Notes under the pieces: generated by a model | Database searches by the model: none | What the model saw: the letters and a program-made list of their open reading frames with translations, nothing else | Told to the model about the DNA's origin: nothing | Position numbers and translations under genes: made by a program | Shown: positions 35,742 to 44,962 of the stretch, piece by piece | Numbering within the stretch: the first letter of the stretch is position 1 | How the letters are laid out: every line of letters begins with the position of its first letter | Source: an uncultured Prevotellaceae bacterium | Lineage (GTDB): Bacteria > Bacteroidota > Bacteroidia > Bacteroidales > Bacteroidaceae | Assembly (NCBI GenBank): GCA_900316445.1 | Contig: ONCZ01000045.1 | Span: 1 to 54,388, forward strand | Length of the DNA: 54,388 nt | Reading direction: 5' to 3'

Positions 35742-37211
35742 ATGGAACTAAAAGAAGGTCTGCTTTTTGCGGACAGATACAAACTAATCAGACAATAAGT
35801 CTGGCTTGCCGAAGACGACATGACAAACGTTCAGGTTGCTATCAAAGTCTATGCACCCGGAACAGGCCTTGATGACAACGGCATCAAGATTTTCACACAG
35901 GAGTTCTCGATGGTGTTTGACATGAATCACACCAACCTGCTGCGCCCCACCCACTTCGACTGTTGGGATCGTATGCCCTATCTCATCATGCCCCTTATCA
36001 AGAACGGCTCTGCCTTCAAATATATCGCAGAAGGCAAGAGCATGCCTGAGGAAGAGTGCTGGAAACTGCTCCACGACGTGGCTGCCGGACTGGCCTATCT
36101 GCATGAGAAGACACCGCCCCTGATCCATCAGGACATCAAACCCGACAACATCCTCATCGATGACGAAGGCCGTTATCTGATTACCGACTTCGGTATCAGT
36201 GCTCGTGTGAGAAGTACCATCCGTGGTGCCAAGGCTCAGGAACAAAGTGGCGGTACACTGGCATATATGGGACCGGAGCGTTTCAGCAGTAATCCAAGAC
36301 CCATCATGGCGAGCGACATTTGGTCACTCGGTGCGATGATGTTTGAGTTGATGACAGGTCTGCCGCCTTTCGGCAATCATGGTGGTATGCTCCAGAAGAA
36401 CGGTGCAGACATCCCCATCATCGAGGGCGACTATTCGCAGGAATTAAAGGATATCGTGTCTCTGTGTATTTCAAAGGAGACATGGGACCGTCCCTCAGCC
36501 AGCAAGATTGAGGAGATGACCTATAACCACATGCACGGCATCACGACACCCGTAGAGACTCCTGCACCAGAACCAGAACCGGAACCGGCAGCTCCTGCAG
36601 AGCCCAAAGAAGAGGTGAAGGTGAAGGATACCGCCCAGCCCCAGGCACCCATTGCCCAGCCTGATCCTTCCATCAAGAAAAGCAAGCCCATCCAGAAAGG
36701 TTCGAATAAGAATGTCCTCATCGGAGCCGTCGTCGGTATTGTGGCGTTGATTGCTATTTTAGCGTTTGTCTTCTCTGGTGGCAGTGACGAGGAACAACCA
36801 GCCGTGGTAGAGCTTGCTCCGCGTGTAAACTACGACTCGATTGCCCAGGTGAGGATCCAGGAGGCATTGAACATCAAGGAAGGTGCCGACACCATCATCC
36901 AGAACCATCCCGATGAATATACAGATGCTTCTATATATAATAATGTGGAAGACATCTACAAGCAGGCACTCGCCAAATTGGAGGATGCATTGGCTGACAA
37001 AGATTCGCTTGACGCTGGTGTAGCCACCTCTGCCCTGCAGCAGCAGGCTCTCATCAAAGCGGCGCTTGTAGGCATTTACAAGAATCTGGATGCCGGAGCT
37101 GAATACGTTCAGGAATTCCGTACGAGAGCCGATGCTATCAAGCCACTCATAGAAGATCTACTCAACAACCAAGATAACGAAACAAAAGACAATGATGAAG
37201 AAGACGATTAG
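35742..37211 (+). pseudogene. Ser/Thr kinase 1: P-loop deleted, in-frame TAA; membrane-anchored
   Basis: Reading from ATG 35742 gives 18 residues ending RYKLIRQ, then TAA at 35796-35798, then in the same frame VWLAEDDMTNVQVAIKVYAPG and an open frame to 37211. In the close paralogue at 45719 the equivalent segment reads LGRGAFSEVW. Thus about eight residues comprising the ATP-binding glycine loop are gone and a stop occupies their place, consistent with a 21-nt in-frame deletion. The remainder is well kept: VAIK lysine, HQDIKPDN, DFGIS, GPERF, one membrane helix (about 300-322 of the downstream frame) and a helical periplasmic tail. Reinitiation at ATG 35820 could give a 463-residue product lacking the P-loop. 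The last 20 nt overlap the next gene. Confidence 0.85.
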
Positions 37212-38037
37212 TAAACTGATGATAATCATTGGGCTGCTGTGCTTTGCTCCCATCATCAGCTATGCCCAGAGTGCCAGTGAATCCTACAACAAAGGTGTTG
37301 CTCTGATGAACAAAGGCGACTATCAAGAAGCCATCGCCAGTTTCAAGGCATCCATGGCCATCAACAAGAGTGCTGCCAACGTGAAGAAGTGCAACGCGCA
37401 GATTGCCAAGTGTAACCGCCTCGCCAAGAAAAAGAGAAGCGGTGGCGAGGACACCTCGAAGAAAGCCGCACCGCCGAAGCAGTTGACGCTGAGCACATAC
37501 ACCCTTTCGTTTGACGCTGGTGAAGATACGAAGTTGGTCGGTGTTGAGACATTGCCAGAAAGCAGCGACTGGATGGCGAATGTTGCCTCAGAGCACGAGA
37601 GCTGGTGCAAGCTCGGCAAGTCGATGGACGGCAAGAACCTCCAGGTGACCTGTCTGGCTACCAGCAGCACCCTGAGTCGTCAAACTGGCATCACGGTCAT
37701 CTACGACCAGGTGACGCGTTTTATCAAACTGACTCAGAAAGGCATCAAGCCCCATATCGATGCGACGAAGGCTGATGTGAAGATCAACAAACGCAAGGGC
37801 GGTACCCAAAAAGTGGGTATCAGCTGTAACAGCGACACACTGTATTCCGACAACAAGAACTGGGATCTCACGAAAACCCCTGATTGGTGTGAAGTGACAG
37901 TCACCAGCGGCAATGAGATCACCATCAAGGCTGACCCGCTGAGCAAGAACGATCCTGACTTCAAGAGCGGACGTACCGGCTATATCCGCATTGAGAGCCA
38001 GAACGAAGAGTTTATCATCAGAGTTGAACAAAAATAA
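37192..38037 (+). CDS. Secreted TPR/BACON-domain protein
   Basis: A 281-residue exported protein (signal peptide ending ISYAQ). Residues ~28-75 form a TPR-like helix pair (YNKGVALMNKGDYQEAIASF). Two BACON-type beta domains follow (about 92-182 and 190-281), each with the Trp/Cys pattern before the central strand (ESWCKLGKS, DWCEVTV) and a closing strand ending in IKLTQKG or IRVEQK. BACON domains are Bacteroidota modules thought to bind glycans or proteins at the cell surface. The start overlaps the end of kinase 1 by 20 nt. In the operon it is the first of several exported partners of the kinases. Confidence 0.8.
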   Translation: MMKKTISKLMIIIGLLCFAPIISYAQSASESYNKGVALMNKGDYQEAIASFKASMAINKSAANVKKCNAQIAKCNRLAKKKRSGGEDTSKKAAPPKQLTLSTYTLSFDAGEDTKLVGVETLPESSDWMANVASEHESWCKLGKSMDGKNLQVTCLATSSTLSRQTGITVIYDQVTRFIKLTQKGIKPHIDATKADVKINKRKGGTQKVGISCNSDTLYSDNKNWDLTKTPDWCEVTVTSGNEITIKADPLSKNDPDFKSGRTGYIRIESQNEEFIIRVEQK

Positions 38038-38070
38038 CAAACATTTATACCATAACTAAAAAGAGAAAGT

Positions 38071-38904
38071 ATGAGATGTAACAATTGTGGCTGGGACAAC
38101 GCTCCCGGTAGTAGTGTATGCGTCAAATGCGGACATCCGCTTCAGGCAGGAGGATCCCAGTATCAGGATCCTTACCAGGGTGTCAATGTACCGAATTATC
38201 AAGGTGGTGAGGCGATGCCAAGGCCAACGGTTATCAATGCACAGCAGGCCGAGCCGGCACCCAGACCTACCAGAATCGTCAACAGTGCCGACCTCCAGAA
38301 TCCGGCAGCGCTCAATGCAACGGTTGCCCAGACACCAAAGAGTTGTCCGCATTGCGGCTATCCTGTTGTTGGCAACTTCACCAGCTGTCCGAATTGCGGC
38401 ACGAGCTTAGGTGCGGCTCAGACTGCCATCCAGCAGCCTGTGCAAAAGGTGGCAGAGGATCTGGGACTGGACATCGCCGAGGAAGTGAAATGCGAGAAGT
38501 GCGGTACGATGGTATCCCTCGATTTCAGCTTCTGTCCGAAATGCGGTGAGCGTATCCATCTCCCGACAGTCCGTGCCATCAAGCACAAGCCTGTGGCACC
38601 CCCGGAGCCCCCGAAGCCGAAATGTCATCTGACCATCATCCCTGAAGAGGGTGAGATCACAGAGCCTTTCACCAACGACTACGAGGGAGACTCCATCATT
38701 CTGAACAGGGAGAACACCGAGAAGGACAACCGTACCATCACCTCCAAGGAACAGGCAGAACTGATCTGTGAGGATGGCAAGTGGTATGTGTTGAACCACA
38801 GTGAACTGGGCTCTACTTATATCGAGGCAAACCGTAAGATGGCCATCGAGCCGGGCGACATCATAGTCTTGGGAGACAGGAGATTCAAATTTGAAACGGA
38901 ATAA
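38071..38904 (+). CDS. Triple zinc-ribbon/FHA adaptor protein
   Basis: A 277-residue cytoplasmic protein. Three zinc ribbons are spaced along the N-terminal 170 residues: CNNCGWDN...CVKCG, CPHCGYP...CPNCG, and CEKCGTM...CPKCG. Pro/Ala-rich linkers separate them. The C-terminal ~95 residues are an FHA-like domain (ITSKEQAELICEDGKWYVLN, NHSELGSTYI, PGDIIVLGDRRFKF). FHA domains bind phosphothreonine peptides, so it probably docks to phosphorylated kinases; the usual Arg-Ser-His signature is altered (RTITSKEQA), and binding may differ. Sits 33 nt after the BACON gene and 3 nt before kinase 2. Confidence 0.82.
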   Translation: MRCNNCGWDNAPGSSVCVKCGHPLQAGGSQYQDPYQGVNVPNYQGGEAMPRPTVINAQQAEPAPRPTRIVNSADLQNPAALNATVAQTPKSCPHCGYPVVGNFTSCPNCGTSLGAAQTAIQQPVQKVAEDLGLDIAEEVKCEKCGTMVSLDFSFCPKCGERIHLPTVRAIKHKPVAPPEPPKPKCHLTIIPEEGEITEPFTNDYEGDSIILNRENTEKDNRTITSKEQAELICEDGKWYVLNHSELGSTYIEANRKMAIEPGDIIVLGDRRFKFETE

Positions 38905-38907
38905 AGA

Positions 38908-40206
38908 GTGAGTACGACCTATCAAGTTGTGGACAGATGTGACTTCCAGCCGGGAAACGTCATCGACGGAAGATACAGCGTCAAGAAATCTCTCGGCGAG
39001 GGCTCTTTCGGCGCGGTCTATCTGGTGGAAGACGGTCGGGGTCAGAAGTATGCCCTGAAACTCCTGAGACTGTGGGAGGTGCCGGCAGAGATCCGGCAAC
39101 CCCTCATGGACCGCTTTGAGATGGAGTTCAATACCGGTCAGATCGACTGTGACAACTTGGTACGTTCCCTGAGTTACGGCATCGTAGGCGGTAATCCATA
39201 CATCGTGATGGAGTATTGCCCAGGTGGAGACCTGGAGCCCATGCTCGGCAAGCCCGACAGCAGGACACCACAGATCTGCCAGGATATCCTCATCGGTCTC
39301 AATGCCTTACACGACAGAGGAAAGGTACACCGTGACCTCAAACCCGAGAATGTATTGTTCAAGCAGAACGGTAAGGCAGCCCTGACAGATTTCGGTATCT
39401 CCGGAGACCGTACGCACCGTATGACGCAGCGTAACATCTTCGGCAAGCCCAATCAGATCTTCGGTACCTACGCCTATATGCCTCCTGAACAAGTGACAAG
39501 GGCCAGAGGTGGTGCTACGGTCCTGCCCACAACAGATATCTTCTCTTTCGGCGTGCTCGTTTTCCAGCTTCTGACAGGTCAGCTACCTTTCGGAACGCTA
39601 GAGTCGCACAACGACCTGGCTGAATACCAGAAGCGTGGTAAGGACGGCATTTGGAACCGTGGTCTGTTGCAGTCTGTGCCTAACGGACAGCAGTGGTCAC
39701 GACTGATCGAGGGTTGTCTGACGCCAGACTTCAAACTGCGGTTACAATCAGTTCAGGAGGTTCTCCGACTGTTGCCTCAGCAGGCTGGCAGCAACTACCG
39801 GCAACCCGTCAGGATGGTGCAGTCATACGCCCCTCAGCAGCAGACACGGGGATTTATGTTGCGGATACTCCAGGGAGAAGAATACGGCAAGACTTATAAT
39901 CTGAGTCAGTTGGCAGATGCAGGTCGCAGGATCCTTACCGTCGGCAGACAAGCGGGAAATGCCATCACCATCAAGTCGGACTTCAGCGACTTCATGTCAC
40001 GCTTCCACTGTACCATTGAAAGGGATCCCAACTCAGGACAGTGGGTAATCCGTGACGGTCAGTGGCGGAATGATCAGCGCCAGTGGGTGAACTCCACCAA
40101 CGGTACCTACATTAACGCTAAGCCCGTTACGCCAAATGGCTTCTATCTGAAAGCTGGTGACATTATCGCCATTGGCGATGTCACCATGAGATTTGAAAAT
40201 TTTTAA
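38908..40206 (+). CDS. Ser/Thr kinase 2 with C-terminal FHA domain (cytoplasmic)
   Basis: A 432-residue soluble protein starting at GTG. The kinase domain (about 20-290) has an intact glycine loop GEGSFGAVY, YALK lysine, the canonical catalytic motif HRDLKPEN, DFGIS and an activation segment ending PPEQ. The C-terminal ~115 residues form an FHA domain with GRQAGNAI, MSRFHCTIE and NSTNGTYIN, all typical phosphothreonine-binding positions. It is the only kinase in the cluster with HRD and without a membrane helix, so it may be the central cytoplasmic relay. The gap to the previous gene is 3 nt. Confidence 0.92.
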   Translation: MSTTYQVVDRCDFQPGNVIDGRYSVKKSLGEGSFGAVYLVEDGRGQKYALKLLRLWEVPAEIRQPLMDRFEMEFNTGQIDCDNLVRSLSYGIVGGNPYIVMEYCPGGDLEPMLGKPDSRTPQICQDILIGLNALHDRGKVHRDLKPENVLFKQNGKAALTDFGISGDRTHRMTQRNIFGKPNQIFGTYAYMPPEQVTRARGGATVLPTTDIFSFGVLVFQLLTGQLPFGTLESHNDLAEYQKRGKDGIWNRGLLQSVPNGQQWSRLIEGCLTPDFKLRLQSVQEVLRLLPQQAGSNYRQPVRMVQSYAPQQQTRGFMLRILQGEEYGKTYNLSQLADAGRRILTVGRQAGNAITIKSDFSDFMSRFHCTIERDPNSGQWVIRDGQWRNDQRQWVNSTNGTYINAKPVTPNGFYLKAGDIIAIGDVTMRFENF

Positions 40207-40229
40207 CAACCCTTTAATTATAAATTTTT

Positions 40230-42098
40230 ATGGAAACTCAAAACAGTTACAAACGCACAGTGGCCGGTTCAGTAGGAGCCGGTGTGGGTGCCATCTTCAA
40301 CGGTTCAGGACGTACTTATTACATCCTGGAGCACAAGACCAGCAGTAAGTATCACAGTGCTGGTGAGTCACAGAAAATCATCATCGACCAGATTGAGATC
40401 GGTCGTGATGCCTCTTGTCAGGTTCGTTACGACGAATCCTTCGACACCGTCAGCCGCAAGCATGCTGCCATCGTCCGCGACGGCAACAACTGGCAGCTAA
40501 TCCATCTCTCGACCTCTAATCCGACATTGGTGAACGGTCGTCCGATTCAGGGAACGTACTATCTGCAGTCTGGTGATGAGATCCAGCTTTCTGTCAATGG
40601 TCCGCGTCTCGGCTTCATCCAGCCGCAGGGCAAGCAGGGACTGACCTCGAGCATCAAGCTCACAGAGCGTATGAATCTGTTCCGCGAGCAGGCTCTCCGT
40701 CCCTATCGTCGTGCCATCTGGGCTTTGGGAGCACTCCTGTTGCTCGTCATCCTCGGCTTCGGTGCATGGAACTACAAGCTGCACCTCGACAACCAGGCTC
40801 TCCGTCAGGAGATGGCCATGTATGCCGCACAGGTTGACTCTCTCGGTATGTTAAAGGCCAATCTTGAGGTTCAGGAACAGCAGCTGACCGCTCAGCTTGC
40901 CGCCGATCCCAACAACCAGGAGGTGAAGCAGCAGCTCGGACAGGTTCAGCAGGAACGTGTACGTGTGGTCTATGCCTACAACAACGCAGCCCAGAGACTG
41001 GCCTCTACAAAGGCTAAGATGGCTGAGTACGGCTACGACGATGACGATGAAGACGAAGCATTGGCTTCTGCTTCATCAGGAAGTCAGGCTCCGGATGCCA
41101 TCGCAGATGTGACAGGCGGAGATGCAGGTCTGGGTGCCACAGGACCCATTACCGACGGTGAGGAGCGCTGGGACAACTCTGAGCAGGCAATGGTGTCTGC
41201 AGACGGTGTCGCAGTCAATCCTGGCAACAAGAACGACTTTATCGACAAGTCGAACCCGACGATTGCCGAGTCTGGAAAGCAGTCTGCCGGTGCTTCAGAC
41301 AATATCGTGAACTACTACAACGATATCTACACGCTGAAGGTGAAGCGTATCACCTTGGAGCGCGATGGCAACTCTTACGATCCGGGTATCGCCACCAGCC
41401 AGCTGGTTGTAGGTACAGGTTTCGTCGTCGGTGGTAAGTTCATCACTGCCCGTTCGAACCTCCAGCCGTGGGTATATCGTAATGTCTATCGTGACGACTG
41501 GCGTGAGCTGTTGGCAGAATACGTGGCAGCAGGCTTCCACGTGATTATCGACTTCGAGGCCTACTCAACCCGTGGTTCAGGTCATCCGCTTCGTTTCAGC
41601 AACACCCAGTTCGACCTGGCTTCACTCGAGGCTTACGACGGCAAGGACTATGTCGAGATCCGTAAGGATGTCATCAAGCGCGTCAAGGGATGGGGTGTCG
41701 ATATCAAGTACACCAAGCGTACCCGTGAGCAGTTCGTCGTTACCTACTACACCGACAACTCTCACAACGCCGCCTCTCTGTCACTCGGTGCTCCTGGCGG
41801 TCTGCCCGTCGACATTCCTACCGCACAGAGCCTGAAGGGTAGCGAGGAAGTGGTGATCGCCGGCTTCTCTGGCAAGACAGACATCCAGGTACTCTCGAAC
41901 TACATCAAATACTTCACCAGCCGTACCTCTCGTCTGGCCGCACGTTTCATCACCCTGCAGGATGCCTCTACCAACTTTGGCTTCACCGGTTCGCCCGCCT
42001 TCTTCAAGGAGAGCAACGGCAGCTATCGTGTCGTAGGTGTCAATGTAGGTAATTTCGGTGGTGAGGTTCGTATCGTTCCGATCCACAGAGTAAGATAA
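40230..42098 (+). CDS. FHA - membrane helix - coiled coil - pseudo-protease protein
   Basis: A 622-residue protein spanning the inner membrane once. The N-terminal cytoplasmic FHA domain (about 28-135) has IGRDASCQVRYDE, VSRKHAAI and NPTLVNGRPI. The membrane helix is at ~170-190 (IWALGALLLLVILGFGAW), followed by a Gln-rich coiled coil (~195-270), an acidic linker and a domain (~365-622) with trypsin/HtrA outlines. There VVGTGFVVGGKFITARSN aligns with the His strand, SHNAASLSL with the Asp strand and GFTGSPAF with the Ser loop, but the triad residues read Ser, Asn and Thr, so it is probably inactive. It would link phosphorylation inside to a periplasmic ligand. Confidence 0.82.
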   Translation: METQNSYKRTVAGSVGAGVGAIFNGSGRTYYILEHKTSSKYHSAGESQKIIIDQIEIGRDASCQVRYDESFDTVSRKHAAIVRDGNNWQLIHLSTSNPTLVNGRPIQGTYYLQSGDEIQLSVNGPRLGFIQPQGKQGLTSSIKLTERMNLFREQALRPYRRAIWALGALLLLVILGFGAWNYKLHLDNQALRQEMAMYAAQVDSLGMLKANLEVQEQQLTAQLAADPNNQEVKQQLGQVQQERVRVVYAYNNAAQRLASTKAKMAEYGYDDDDEDEALASASSGSQAPDAIADVTGGDAGLGATGPITDGEERWDNSEQAMVSADGVAVNPGNKNDFIDKSNPTIAESGKQSAGASDNIVNYYNDIYTLKVKRITLERDGNSYDPGIATSQLVVGTGFVVGGKFITARSNLQPWVYRNVYRDDWRELLAEYVAAGFHVIIDFEAYSTRGSGHPLRFSNTQFDLASLEAYDGKDYVEIRKDVIKRVKGWGVDIKYTKRTREQFVVTYYTDNSHNAASLSLGAPGGLPVDIPTAQSLKGSEEVVIAGFSGKTDIQVLSNYIKYFTSRTSRLAARFITLQDASTNFGFTGSPAFFKESNGSYRVVGVNVGNFGGEVRIVPIHRVR

Positions 42099-42111
42099 AT
42101 CTTATCAGAAT

Positions 42112-43209
42112 ATGTCAGAAGTAAAAATCAAACTGGCTGCAGGTACGAATGTCGGACTGATCCGACAGAACAATGAAGACAATTTCGTTGTCTCCAGTGA
42201 CCTCAGCACTTCTGAATGGCTCATCCCCCAGGCCGGCCCCTATGCCGACTTGGGGGAGTTTGGTGCCCTCCTCGTCGTAGCCGACGGTATGGGTGGTGCC
42301 AATGCGGGTGAGGTGGCATCAGCCATTGCCGTAGAGACCATACAGAAAAAATTCACCCCCGAACTGATCAAGGATGCCATCAGTGACGACAAGGACATCC
42401 AGGAGTTCATGAAGGACGTGGTGAAAGAGGCCGACCTCAACATCCTCAACCACAGCAAGGAAGACGTCTCTACCCATGGTATGGGCACCACCATCGTCAT
42501 GGCATGGATCTTTGGCGACAAGGCCTACGTCTGCTGGTGTGGGGACAGCCGTTGCTACGTCCTCAACAAACAGCACGGACTGATCCTGTTGTCGAAAGAC
42601 CACTCCTACGTTCAGGAACTCGTCGACAAGGGAGAACTGAGCCCCGAGCTGATGCACGACCATCCGCTGTCAAACGTCATCACCCGTTGTCTGGGCGACG
42701 TTGACCGCCGTGCAGAACCCGAGACACGCATCTATCAGCTGCACAACGGCGACATCATCATGCTCTGCAGTGACGGTCTTTGTGGCATCTGTCACGACGA
42801 TGTGATTCTCGACACGATGATCAAGTTCCACGAAGACCCGATTGAGTGCAAAAACGAGTTGATCTCTGCTGCCCTCTCTGCCGGCGGTTACGACAATGTG
42901 ACCATAGCCCTGGCCAACATCCAGACCGATGAGGAACCCGAAGAAGAGCCGAAGGCTGAGGAGGAAAAGGAAGAGAAAGACGAAGAGAAGGCCGAAGAGG
43001 AAGAGAACCTCTCCACGACCGTCCGCAGTGACATCATCGGGCACCGTGCCAAGAAAGGCAAAGGCAGATTCTTTCTGATTCTGCTCCTGCTCATCATCAT
43101 CGGCTGCACAGCCTATCTCTGGCTGGCCAAGAACAGTGATCCCGTGAAGCAGGCCTTCATGACAACCGTGATACCCTACTGGGACAAACTGATGAGTTAC
43201 GTCAAATAG
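42112..43209 (+). CDS. PP2C-family Ser/Thr phosphatase, membrane-anchored
   Basis: A 365-residue protein. Residues ~5-265 are a metal-dependent PP2C phosphatase with complete motifs: RQNNEDN, VVADGMGGANAGE, GMGTTIVMA, WCGDSRCYV, LCSDGLCG and YDNVTIAL. A highly acidic Glu-rich segment (~270-305) and a C-terminal membrane helix (~325-345, LILLLLIIIGCTAYLWL) follow, with a short periplasmic end. It should remove phosphate from Ser/Thr of the kinases or FHA proteins encoded alongside. Spacing of 13 and 14 nt to its neighbours supports one transcript. Confidence 0.93.
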   Translation: MSEVKIKLAAGTNVGLIRQNNEDNFVVSSDLSTSEWLIPQAGPYADLGEFGALLVVADGMGGANAGEVASAIAVETIQKKFTPELIKDAISDDKDIQEFMKDVVKEADLNILNHSKEDVSTHGMGTTIVMAWIFGDKAYVCWCGDSRCYVLNKQHGLILLSKDHSYVQELVDKGELSPELMHDHPLSNVITRCLGDVDRRAEPETRIYQLHNGDIIMLCSDGLCGICHDDVILDTMIKFHEDPIECKNELISAALSAGGYDNVTIALANIQTDEEPEEEPKAEEEKEEKDEEKAEEEENLSTTVRSDIIGHRAKKGKGRFFLILLLLIIIGCTAYLWLAKNSDPVKQAFMTTVIPYWDKLMSYVK

Positions 43210-43223
43210 AAAAGTCGGTAACT

Positions 43224-44939
43224 ATGACATTTAAAGAAGGAAGTATCGTAGCCGAGCACTATGAACTCAAGCGTCAGCTCGGACAAGGCAGTTTCGGCGA
43301 TGTATGGCTGGCACATAACCTACTGGCAGACATCGATGTGGCCATCAAGTTCTATGGCACGCTTGACTCCAAGGGACTCGAGGAGTTCCGCAACGAGTTC
43401 AAGGTGGCCTACAAGCTGCGCCATCCCAATCTGCTGAACATCAACCATTTTGATGTCTACGACAACTGTCCTTACCTGGTGATGCCCTATTGTGCCAATG
43501 GCTCTGTCACTAACCAGATCGGAAAGATGCCAGAGTCTGAGATCTGGAAGTTCATCCTCGACGTGTCTGGCGGACTGGCATTCCTGCACAGTCAGCAGCC
43601 GCCCATCGTCCATCAGGACATCAAGCCCGACAATATCCTCATCACCAGCGACGGCCGATATGTCATCTCCGACTTTGGCATCAGCCGTAGCTTCCGGACG
43701 AAGATGAGCCGCACCAACAACAATATCAGCAGTTCTGGAACCATCGCCTATATGGGACCAGAGCGTTTTTCAGAGAAGCCGTTGGTCGTACTGGCCAGCG
43801 ACATTTGGGCTTTCGGTATGACGCTCTACGAACTGATGACAGGCGACGTGCTGTGGGAAGGCATGGGAGGCTGCGTACAGTTGAACGGCGCACGCATCCC
43901 AAACATCGAGGGACCCTTCTCCCCTGAACTCATCAATCTCGTCACCTCCTGTCTGGCAGCCGAGACCTGGAACCGTCCAACAGCTGCCCAGATCAACGAT
44001 ATAGCGACGGCCCGTCTGCAAGGCAAGCCCATCGCTCCTCTACCGATAGAGCCTCAGACCAATCCGATAAAGCCGGAACCATCCAATCATTATTTCACTA
44101 ATTATCAACCGTCTCAACCTGTAAGAAATAAGGCTCCGGAGAAACCTGCTCCTGCACCAAAGCCGTCAGCACCTGTTCACACCAGCAGCAGCAACAACCT
44201 GCGAAACGGTCTTATCCTTGCTGCCGTGGCCTGTCTGGCCATTGCCCTCCTCTCTGGTGCCGTCATCTACTTCAACAAGCAGAACGAAGACCAGATCTCC
44301 AAGACGCGCCAGCGTATCGACGCATTGAAAAGCAGTCAGGAGAGTCTCAAACCTGTCGACAAACCCGTCGAGAATAAGCCACAACCGTTACTCGGACCCA
44401 AAACAACAACGGAATCACCAAAACCCGCTCCTATACATACGACTCCCAAACCCGCTAAGGTGGACGACCGCATCATCATCCATCCTGCAAAGCCGGCCAA
44501 GACGCTCACTACCCCACAGCCATCGGCAAGCGATGCATCAAATGACGATGCCATCTTCTACGCCTGCCAGTCCATCAACGACTATGAGTCGTATCTGAAC
44601 TCCTTCCCCCACGGTCGTCACAGGACTGCTGCCACGAACGCCATCAACTCCCTTCTGGGCAGAAACGACAATGTGGCCAACGAGAACGTGGTTGCCGAAC
44701 CAGTACCCCGTCATCGTCCTGGACAAGCCCCGCCTGTCCATCGCACAGCCCCACCTCCTCGTCGTAGCAGTTATAATTCCGACTATAATGTCAGCGTGCG
44801 CAGCAACGGCATGCACAGTGGCGGTGGTATGCGCAGTAGCGGAGGAGGCGGCATGAGAAACAGTAGCGGTGGCGGTTCGCGTAGCAGCTCACACAGCACT
44901 GGTGGTGGCGGCTCCAACAGACACGCAAGATCACATTAG
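43224..44939 (+). CDS. Ser/Thr kinase 3, membrane-anchored, with Gly/Ser-rich tail
   Basis: A 571-residue protein. Kinase domain (about 10-270): GQGSFGDVW glycine loop, VAIKF lysine, HQDIKPDN in place of HRD, DFGIS, and GPERF. A Pro-rich linker leads to a membrane helix at ~330-352 (LILAAVACLAIALLSGAVIYF). The periplasmic side has a Pro/Lys-rich stretch, a short segment YACQSINDYESYLNSFPHG seen on other Bacteroidota surface proteins, and a final ~45 residues made mainly of Gly, Ser, Arg and His. That tail may bind polymer or metal. The Gln in HQD makes this a non-RD kinase. Confidence 0.9.
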   Translation: MTFKEGSIVAEHYELKRQLGQGSFGDVWLAHNLLADIDVAIKFYGTLDSKGLEEFRNEFKVAYKLRHPNLLNINHFDVYDNCPYLVMPYCANGSVTNQIGKMPESEIWKFILDVSGGLAFLHSQQPPIVHQDIKPDNILITSDGRYVISDFGISRSFRTKMSRTNNNISSSGTIAYMGPERFSEKPLVVLASDIWAFGMTLYELMTGDVLWEGMGGCVQLNGARIPNIEGPFSPELINLVTSCLAAETWNRPTAAQINDIATARLQGKPIAPLPIEPQTNPIKPEPSNHYFTNYQPSQPVRNKAPEKPAPAPKPSAPVHTSSSNNLRNGLILAAVACLAIALLSGAVIYFNKQNEDQISKTRQRIDALKSSQESLKPVDKPVENKPQPLLGPKTTTESPKPAPIHTTPKPAKVDDRIIIHPAKPAKTLTTPQPSASDASNDDAIFYACQSINDYESYLNSFPHGRHRTAATNAINSLLGRNDNVANENVVAEPVPRHRPGQAPPVHRTAPPPRRSSYNSDYNVSVRSNGMHSGGGMRSSGGGGMRNSSGGGSRSSSHSTGGGGSNRHARSH

Positions 44940-44962
44940 AATAATCATAACACAAAATAGAA

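Noticed and set aside
35796-35798. Programmed readthrough or recoding at the kinase 1 TAA
   Set aside because: Even with readthrough the glycine loop would be missing; a deletion explains both the stop and the missing residues.
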